This document shows, piece by piece, positions 29,991-37,260 of a stretch of DNA of 37,260 nt. The notes beneath the pieces were generated by a model, which saw nothing but the letters and a program-made list of their open reading frames with translations, did not search any database and was not told the DNA's origin. Within the stretch, counting starts at the first letter, position 1; each line of letters opens with the position of its first letter. The position numbers and the translations under genes are program-made. Source of the stretch: Phallusia fumigata (taxonomy: Eukaryota; Chordata; Ascidiacea; Phlebobranchia; Ascidiidae); contig QXVZ01016619.1 in assembly GCA_008931825.1 (NCBI GenBank), positions 16,207 to 53,466 of the forward strand, given 5' to 3'.

Positions 29991-31370
29991 TTACTGCATT
30001 TTGTGTTTTGAGTGTTTTATCATTGGCCCCGTTCATTTATCCGACGATTGTGTGGTATCTGTAACCTCATTAACTGTGTTTTTTTCGTTTTTAGATTAAG
30101 AGCGACTGAGAAAACTCTTTTGACAACATTCACGTCAGCAAGGTCACGTAATAAGGTAGACAAGTGTTGCGAAATGCCTTGCTTTGCCCGAATGGCATTT
30201 AGTCGGGATGTTTTCATGCGTCTTTTATTGTAACACGTCAAAACACTTTATCCAACCACTGTTGCGCATATGAGGTCAATAAACTCCTTATTTCGCATTG
30301 CGCCAACCCAGTGGAACTCGTTGGGATGACCCAAAATNGTATCTGTAACCTCATTAACTGTGTTTTTTTTAGTTTTTAGATTAAGAGCGACTGAGAAAAC
30401 TCGTTTGACAACATTCACGTCACCAAGGTCACGTAATAAGGTAGACAAGTGTTGCAAAATGCCTTGCTTTGCCCGATTGGCATTTAGTCGGGATGTTTTC
30501 ATGCGTCTTTTATTGTAACACGTCAAAACACTTTATCCAACCACTGTTGCGCATATGAGGTCAATAAAATCCTTATTTTGCATTGCGCCAACCCAGTGGA
30601 ACTCGTTGGGATGACCCAAAATCAACGAAAAATGTCAACAAAAAAACGATTCGATGGAACTGCAAAGAAGCAGGTAGCTCAACGGTGGACTTATAGTAAG
30701 CATGAAGCGGTCAAACGTAGTTCCGCCCACATAAACAAACAAACGCACAAACTGTTGCCCCTCTTGCTTATTGACTTTGAGCGGACGACATGCACCTGCG
30801 CCTGACAAAGAAACCTGCGCTTGACCATATTTGGCCAACAATCCTAGGGCAAACGCCCTCCTTGCTCCCGATAGGACAATGCCAGGGAAACAGCTTCTGG
30901 TAAGCTATACTGAGCCGATTCGGGGATCTGAACTAAATACAATGCAACAATAGATATTGTAGTCAGCGTTCTTTGGAAACCACTATTTACCTGATGATAT
31001 AAAATAAGGCAAGGCTTCCAACCAAAAAGATTGGAAACGGAATCGTTTACCTGCTTTGTTCTGCTCTGCTAAAAATCAAGAGTGTGGGGAAGTTTTGTGT
31101 TACGTTGACAAAACGCTGAACGCACTGGTGTTGCTGGTGACCCATGAAACGTTTTCCTACGCAGACAACGAATGTTAAGAACGTTACTGAAGAAACGATA
31201 ACAATAAATGGTAAACCGACATTTCCTGATGCTTCAAAAATTAGTTGTCCAAACACCGAAAAATGTCACAAACATGCAATCGGTTTTATCGACCTAATGT
31301 TGATCACCCGATATCAAGCGGCGTTTTAATTACACTTAAACTTAAGTTCTTTTGCCTGCTCTTTATAATG
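29991..31370. repeat. F module, copy F3
   Basis: Collinear with F1. It contains the 283/284-bp duplication around the N at 30338. It ends with 'cctgctctttataatg', so this copy continues past the point at which F1 and F2 are cut by N characters. Confidence 0.75.
30055..30622 (+). repeat. 283/284-bp direct duplication around N at 30338
   Basis: Bases 30055-30337 and 30339-30622 are nearly identical, with a few substitutions and one or two indels in homopolymers. An unmerged contig or allele overlap is the simplest explanation. Confidence 0.8.
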
Positions 31371-31549
31371 TGTAGTAAGCAAACAACAAATTGATGTGAA
31401 AAACCTTTCTAACTTTTTTGCGGAACTCAGGCAATAGTTCTTCCATGCAACAGCGCAAATGACCACAAGGGACGGGAACCCAGTCGGCTCACCGATCCAA
31501 GCAAACCTTGCATGCTCGATTGTAACAGTACATAGTACACATGTAAACC
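31371..31549. repeat. J element, copy 3, with flank
   Basis: Bases 31420-31545 match 25465-25575. The preceding 50 bp show nothing recognisable. Confidence 0.45.
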
Positions 31550-31720
31550 AACCTTTTTACAGATCGTAATAACTTACTAAACGCAGAAACATAAAGCAGT
31601 GACGTCATCAAAATGGCACGCGAAGTTATTAAGATTTGACATATTTTGTGAAATGCCACACTGCGTTCATAAGGTTGCCGACCCCTAGTGTACGGAATTG
31701 TTCATTGAAAATTATCTCGA
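31550..31720. repeat. H repeat, second copy
   Basis: Matches 18930-19110, including 'gtgacgtcatc' (CRE) and 'gtgtacggaattgttcattg'. Confidence 0.6.
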
Positions 31721-31729
31721 AACGCGTCG

Positions 31730-32299
31730 TTCGCAACCACTAGCCTTACTGCATTTTGCGTTTGTGTTTTATCATGGCCCCGTTCATTCAGTCGACGATT
31801 GAGTGGTGTCTGCAACCTCATTAACCGTGTTTCTTTCGTTTTTAGATTAAGAGCGACTGAGAAAACTCGTTTGACAACATTCACGTCAGCAAGGTCACGT
31901 AATAAGGTAAGTTTTGCGAAATGCCTTGCTTTGCCCGATTCGCCTTTAGTCTGGAAACTTTTGTGTGTCTTTAAATGTAACACATCAACGCACTTTATCC
32001 AACCACTGTTGCGCATATGAGGACATTAAAGTCCTTATTTCGCATTGCGCCAACCCAGTGGAGCTCAATGGGTTGATCCAATTATTGATAAATTAAAAAT
32101 GTCAACAACAAAAAACGATTCAACGGTACTGCAAAGAGGCAAGTAGCTCGACGGTGGACTCATTATGAGCATCACGCATTTAGGCGTTATTCCTCCCCTA
32201 CACAAATAAACTGTTATTTCCCCTTGCCTACTGACTGTAAGCGGATGAAAGTCCCTTAACAAAGAAGCCCTGACCATATTTGGCAAACAAACATAAAGG
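31730..32299. repeat. F module, partial copy F4
   Basis: Bases 31730-32299 follow F1 and, from about 31850, match Fdiv (23669-24115) closely. The copy stops at the N at 32300 and single-copy sequence follows. Confidence 0.7.
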
Positions 32300-32300
32300 N

Positions 32301-32568
32301 AATAGAACATCGATGGTCAGCGATGGACATCGCGTCGAACGCGAAAAGCGTTCGCGGCCTTCGCAGCGCCTCCAAGAGTAACGTTTAATAATGGTAAAAA
32401 AACCATAAAGGGATTAAAAAGCACATCCTATTTCGTCTTTTAGCATTCAGTAATTGGTATTGCCGTATGCACTCCCATATCATACACGTGAGGCAAAAAA
32501 TAGGTTATGTTATTTTTATCACTACCACCGTTTAAGTTTTTTACCAACTTTTTATATCTCACAACTAA
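32301..32568. other. Single-copy sequence after the N, with a small hairpin
   Basis: A perfect 7-bp stem CGAACGC/GCGTTCG with loop GAAAA lies at 32336-32354. The rest is AT-rich without a preserved frame. Confidence 0.45.
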
Positions 32569-32584
32569 AGTATCTTTTTTATAG

Positions 32585-32766
32585 CATACGTCGCACAATA
32601 CAATCAAACAAACAAATTCACATCTGACACTATGACCTTATTTTTCGGTGATGACGTCTTTAACGTTCCGACTGTTTGTGCTTCAAATACAAACGATATG
32701 TTGAAAACAAACTCAACCGTTCGTTTTCAGGCGAAGTGGCAAGACAAAATTATCCCCAGCAGTTGA
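32585..32766 (+). CDS. Possible small exon or open frame (ATG at 32632)
   Basis: The frame is open from 32569 to a TGA at 32764-32766. The first ATG is at 32632, giving 44 residues that begin 'MTLFFGDDVFNVPTV' and end 'WQDKIIPSS'. The upstream 'tatcttttttatag' ending at 32584 fits a splice acceptor, so it could be an exon of about 60 residues. A second, overlapping plus-strand frame (32676-32897) could instead be a terminal exon starting after the acceptor-like 'ccgttcgttttcag' (ending near 32731); its 'PIRLFGTR' to 'MMTTAIVEKL' stretch faintly resembles amidase C termini. Both readings cannot be coding over the same bases. Neither is confirmed by a second copy. Confidence 0.18.
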
Positions 32767-33039
32767 TTGTGACCCTAACAATGCCCATTCGTCTATTTGG
32801 AACGCGTATTTATGATAATGCACTTATGATGACAACAGCGATTGTCGAAAAATTGTTTGCATTACAATTCATTTACTATATTTACGCTCTCTGGTAGTTA
32901 TGTTTTTATTAAAACTTTTCTTCAGGCCTCTGTCTTTTGTTTTTACGAAATATGTGGTAAAAATATGTGTCATGCAATTGTTGTTAACGTTTAAACTGGT
33001 GATAAACGGTTTCTTTTTAAAACAGTTTTAACCAATATT

Positions 33040-33530
33040 TTCAACAGCAACAACAAAATAATCTGAGCTGTTTGTTCGTTTGTTTGTTTGTTTCATTTTT
33101 TCTATTTCACCATATAGTATCCTGGCATTGGGCATACACTTCACTGCCTAGCTGCACATAAAACTTCTGTTGTTAACATGTCAGTATAAAGCTCTGAGCC
33201 TTTTAGGAAGGTGAACGACAGTTTAACCTTGCATTAATTTTAAATTCTTTATTATTATTTTTCAGATTTTTTTAGGGCACCATAATCTAGTAGGAAAACT
33301 ATGTTTTGTGTTTTAAACCTTTGCAGTTGTGCTAATTGTGTTTTGCTGTTTGACCTAAACTGGAATATTTACCTGAAAATACTAAAAGTTATTTGCAACA
33401 GTAAAACGGAATATTTTCATCTAACTCGGAGAATCAGGTACTTTTACTTTTTTGTCCTTGTGATCAATCAGTAGCGAGTAGCTTTAGGACAAAAAGTTTG
33501 AACCTTATGCGTTCATGTCGATTACAGCAA
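33040..33530. repeat. Old D remnant D4a
   Basis: Matches 15060-15405 of D1 at perhaps 60-70% identity in the same order: 'tctgagctg', 'cctcgtatta/ccttgcatta' before a T-rich stretch, 'tttcagatttttt.a.ggcac', 'caggta.ttttac', 'ccttgtg.t.aat.agtag' and 'gcaagttt'. It also contains a short run of TTTG/TTCG units near 33070-33090. This shows that D sequence is older than the recent tandem copies. Confidence 0.45.
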
Positions 33531-34780
33531 GTTTTTGTCAAAACCGCGCATAGATAAATCATGAAAAAGTGACGAATAACTGGACCACAGCAAAGGGAAA
33601 ATTGAAATCAAGTCTGCAGCATTTTTTATGAAACCGTGTTCCCAAAAACTTTTAACTGACTTAGCAGTTTCCTACTTCAAAGCACTTCAAAGACGTTTTC
33701 ACTCATTAAGTTATTTTTGGTAAAGGCTACTTAATATGAACAGTGTCTTTTATTACCTTGGCCTCCACTTTGATGTTTCAACAATGTTTGTTAAGGCTGC
33801 CAGCAGGTAAAGTCGTATTTGTTGCCTTCAAGTAATTCTACTGTTCTGCCGAGTTTTTAAAAATTACATTCATGAATAGAAATATTTTAAATTCTGCTTA
33901 ATTTTGAATGGCGGTGATGCAACTTACACAAGAAATTTCCCCTGTAACCTTAATGCATATTAAAAATGCGACTGTTATACAACAAACCCACAAACACCAA
34001 CATCTTTTATGCAACACCTATACAACATTCAGCAATAACAATTTCTTGAACTAGAAATTCTTAAAATTCTTGTAAAACTTGTTTCAACGAACACAAAAAC
34101 CGCGGTTCGATTCTACTTACTGGTTCGAAAATCAAACAAGCAGACTTATCTTGAGCTAGGCTTATCAATAATGTTTATTGTGTCAACAGCAGTAAGTTAC
34201 TGCGCCGACATTCTGGGTCGTTAACTCTTCAATTATGTCGGCTGCCGGTAGCTTATTGTTGAAACCACGACTTACGCGGGTTTGAGTCAACACATAAGGA
34301 GGGATTGCAACATTAAGTTAGAAGGTTTGGCGACACGGTTTCATACAAATTATATCGCGTTCCTGATTTTATTGCGCTTTTTAAGTATTGCCGGTTTTTC
34401 TATCATGTGATATGGGTTTATGTTACCATGGCTCGGCAAAAGTTTTGTGTTGCAGTTTGGTTTTAAGATGCTAAACCATAATACAGTATTTATAATTTTG
34501 TGTGGACATGTTTTCAGATTTTCCACATATAGGGTTAAAATTTTTTTCTGTAAAACGGAGACTGGTAACCTTTGCAAGCTGTAGGCTGAAACCAAGTTTA
34601 CCAAGGCCTCGTATTAGTTTCCCGCTTACAGTTCTGTCTATACTTAATTGTTTATGAGGTTGTCAAAACTGCGAATTTAGGGTATTTGGATCGCATAACT
34701 TTTACCCAGCTCCGGTAATTACGATAAATACTAAACCAGGTATGAAAAGGTGAAGCAGGCAAGTGCCTTTTCTCAAGAGT
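33531..34780. other. Non-coding single-copy stretch
   Basis: AT-rich sequence with no long open frame, RNA gene or recognised repeat. The minus-strand frame 34350-34604 has no supporting feature. Confidence 0.4.
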
Positions 34781-34942
34781 CAACAATTTGTAAAGATCTG
34801 CGGGCCAGATGGTTTAGCTTGCCGGATATGAACCAACGAGTCATAGGCAGCCGACCTTCGCCGTAAAGTCAATTATTGCGGGTCATCGCGGGCCTGAGAG
34901 CATTACTACAAACAGAAGTTTCCACACGCCGGCAGGGTTGAC

Positions 34943-35023
34943 CTTCATGTGTGTGGTTCAGGCTCACTTTTGTGCCGCCCGGGATTCAGAGCTGGGTCTC
35001 ACCCATTGCGCCATAAACTGTTG
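34943..35023 (-). pseudogene. tRNA-Gln(CTG)-like pseudogene or SINE head
   Basis: On the minus strand an A-box-like ATGGCGCAATGGG (about 35002-35014) is followed by an anticodon loop CTCTGAA (34985-34991) with T33, anticodon CTG and A37 in the correct places, as in tRNA-Gln. The T arm GTGAG-CCTGAAC-CACAC (34951-34967) has four of five pairs. The acceptor strands do not pair, the D stem and part of the anticodon stem are weak, and the B box has diverged from GGTTCGANNCC. It is therefore a dead tRNA copy or the head of a tRNA-Gln-derived SINE. Confidence 0.45.
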
Positions 35024-35083
35024 TTGCGAGCGTGGTTGCGTCATTGGCATTTAGGGCTCAGTGCACCCGCGACGGTATTTTCN

Positions 35084-36370
35084 ATTTCAATTTTAAGTTG
35101 AATAAACTTAACTAGTTTGGCTGCTTATCGTCGTTTTAATAACCGTTTTTGGTTGAGAAAGTTTCGTGTTGCTTCTGCAAGTACTTATAGTTGTTCAAAA
35201 ATATACATTTTAACCGTATTTATTTTTGACTTTATGACAGGATAAAAAAAAATATTTTCTGCCTTTTTCCTCAAGAAGAGCTTTAACTGTATTTCTTTTG
35301 TGAAGACAGTCGTTTTCAAAACAAATTGTTTTCGCAGCACATGCACTTGAGTTAAATTTAGGTTTGCAACTTAGGTTGTAGCGGGCTATATCCTTTGGCT
35401 ATGACGGGCATATGTTAATAAGGTCCCATGCGCAAGTTAAGCCTGTTTAGAATCCAGTTGTCAGAAAATGCGCGGAAACATACAAATTCAAATCCAAATG
35501 CACTTCTGAATGTTTTGAAACGAAGCTAAGGTTTCCAAGCTTTATGACTGCCTATTAAACTGCTTGAAACAAGGCCAACCCAATGGACTTAATTTACTCT
35601 AAGTGCCACTGAAATGTTCTACATAAAACCTCGAAACAAAAGTATATGTGGCAACTTCCATGTATGTAATTTATTAAAAAGGGTTAGTGATAATAACATC
35701 AACCAAAGAAAACAAAATGACGTGCCACTATGGACCAATTACCAAACTTTAAGAGGCTAGTGGTGTAACAGCAAGGGCTATAGGGTTAAACAAAGTAATC
35801 GATGCACCACAATGGCATGTTCACAAACTGTTTTAAGTTACTCCAGTGTAGACCTTGCTTAATGATTTCACTCAAGGGCCGCTGGGGTAACGGCTGTGGG
35901 CAAAAACGGAAACTGTTGCACCGCTTCTGTATGTAATTCGTCACAAAGGCCGTAAGCGCATCGTAAGGAGTAAAGGTGATTTAAAACAGTATGTAGTTAT
36001 TACTTCCGATAGTTATTAACGTTCTTAGGAAACAACAAACACATTATTCAACTGCATAACCAACCTGACGACACCTGGGCTTGCTGATAAGCGGAAGTCC
36101 TAGCAAACTTTGCTGGGCTCAGAACTTTAAAACAACAATAGTCTAGGTGTTGCTTGATCTATTGGATTTTCGATTTGTCAGTAGTAAACGCTGAATATTT
36201 CAACGTGATAGTAAACGTAAATATTGTTATTCACTACAGCTCTTTACAATTTTAAGTTATTTGTTAAAAGTTTGTGGCGTGTTAAGATATTTTGACTATA
36301 AGAAACAGGAAGTGTTTGCTTTGGGCTGCCGACAACCAATTTACAAAAACAAAGATTTTGTGGTATAATG
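35084..36370. other. Non-coding single-copy stretch after N at 35083
   Basis: AT-rich. Two similar blocks ('...gctagtggtgtaacagcaagggctat' near 35756 and 'gggccgctggggtaacggctgtggg' near 35876, each following an 'aacttt/tgatttcac' context and followed by a 'gcacc' block) hint at an old ~120-bp direct duplication. No gene is supported. Confidence 0.35.
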
Positions 36371-36539
36371 AGGTATAAAAAAGTGAAAATATGTAAACCT
36401 TATACTTTTAACCCAATTTAATTCACCAAGCTTAATTGTACAATTAGTTCTCCAAAGTGACTAATTGATTGCAAGGGATCAAGAAGATGAAAGCTACTTA
36501 TAGAATTTCTGTGTCGGTAAGTTGTTCGAATACGCGACG

Positions 36540-36770
36540 GACGAAGTATGCGGTTGAGTTAAGTCGAATTTATTTCGCTCGATGAAAGAAATCATAGCAA
36601 CCGAATTGCACAAAAACAATCACCAAGCCGGAAATAGCTGCGCAACGTTGAGACGTCATAATGCGCGAAAATAATAGGGGGCACGATTAGTGGATCAAGG
36701 CGTTATGTAACGGGACTCACAAGAGAGTGAGTTTTGAAATTCGACTGTGTTTTAAAGGTTTTTGAGTCAA
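36540..36770. repeat. Old D remnant D4b
   Basis: Matches D1 16018-16190 in order: 'gttgagtt', 'atgaaagaaatcatagc', 'caatcacca.gc.ggaaat', 'aacgtt.agacg' and 'gggcac.att.gt'. It lies about 3 kb from D4a, whereas the equivalent D1 parts are about 0.6 kb apart, so this D copy was split by insertion or expanded. Confidence 0.5.
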
Positions 36771-37260
36771 GGAGATATTTACGAAGCAGGCTATTCTTTT
36801 CACTTTATCTGTTAAATCTCAACTGACTGCAAGAAGAAATGGGGACAGAATGTAAATAGGGGCAACTTTAATTACTGCGTTTAGTTGGTACCTTGCCCAC
36901 TAGATGTATTTTTCCTAAATTAAACATTAACCATTAGATTACTAGGTATACCTATTTTCGCCAAATCCAATGCGACAAGTAAAAGTTTTTCCAACTGCTC
37001 TCTCCTTGATCCTAGCAGCGCTAACACCAAGCGATACTTTCCTAAGTTTAAGAGTTTTGCTCAGCAAAAATTCGCTCTATGTGGCATGCAGTTTCACCAC
37101 ATCTAACTAAGCGCAGCATTAGGGCTTTACATGCGTGTATAGTGAGGCTTTGCGTTCAGCACATTGAATTTAGTAGTCAAAAAAATAGTCTGCAAAAAAA
37201 ATTTAGGCATGCAAAAATTGTAGACGCACTTTTACATTCACACAGACCTCCGGAGCAACC
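36771..37260. other. Non-coding end of window
   Basis: AT-rich, single-copy within the window, with no recognised feature. Confidence 0.4.

Noticed and set aside
32336..32354. Hairpin after the N at 32300 as a microRNA or terminator
   Set aside because: The stem is only 7 bp, far shorter than a microRNA precursor, and bacterial-type terminators are not expected here.
1..37260. CRISPR array, spliced-leader gene, rRNA or snRNA genes
   Set aside because: I looked for short regularly spaced repeats with unique spacers and for the conserved parts of 5S rRNA, U6, U2 and a tunicate-type spliced leader, and saw none. The repeats present are long and diverged.

Overview
This is eukaryotic DNA, most likely from an invertebrate animal. 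The evidence is: no long open reading frame in 37 kb, no bacterial gene spacing, AT-rich intergenic texture, three tRNA-derived pseudogene or SINE-like elements, an animal-type hAT transposon end, and CpG-containing modules carrying animal-type motifs (CCAAT, CACGTG, CRE, RFX X-box, CTCF-like). A highly heterozygous genome such as an ascidian would fit the near-identical tandem copies joined by single N characters, but nothing here diagnoses the species. The run of 19 G at base 1 suggests that the window begins at a raw contig end.

Almost the whole window is nested, diverged duplication; identities and boundaries were judged by eye. Bases 20-7790 are a modular array: three 'T' modules (about 690, 4290 and 7020), runs of degenerate ~195-bp monomers, and promoter-like 'PM' modules whose best form is a palindrome of inverted CCAAT boxes around CRE, CACGTG and C/EBP-like sites. 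Bases 7791-10395 are mostly single-copy, with two CTCF-like sites, an inverted CACGTG pair and one 126-codon open frame. Bases 10396-13988 are two copies (G1, G2) of one ~1.6-2 kb segment. Bases 13989-32299 hold three rounds of a larger repeat in the order D-E-F: D1-E1, D2-E2-F1/F2/Fdiv and D3-E3-F3/F4. Bases 32301-37260 are mainly single-copy but contain two old D remnants and a tRNA-Gln-like pseudogene.

I see no confident protein-coding gene and no rRNA or CRISPR array. Several short open frames recur in repeat copies, and some show conservative replacements or compensated indels. They are listed at low confidence as possible exons or remnants of decayed genes. The best-supported content is the repeat structure, the regulatory-looking modules and the assembly junctions. 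Nine N characters lie at 1550, 4659, 12017, 13084, 23203, 23668, 30338, 32300 and 35083. At 1550, 4659 and 13084 the flanks are exact duplicates, and at 30338 nearly exact, so part of the duplication is probably an assembly artefact. No genes can be shown to work together here.
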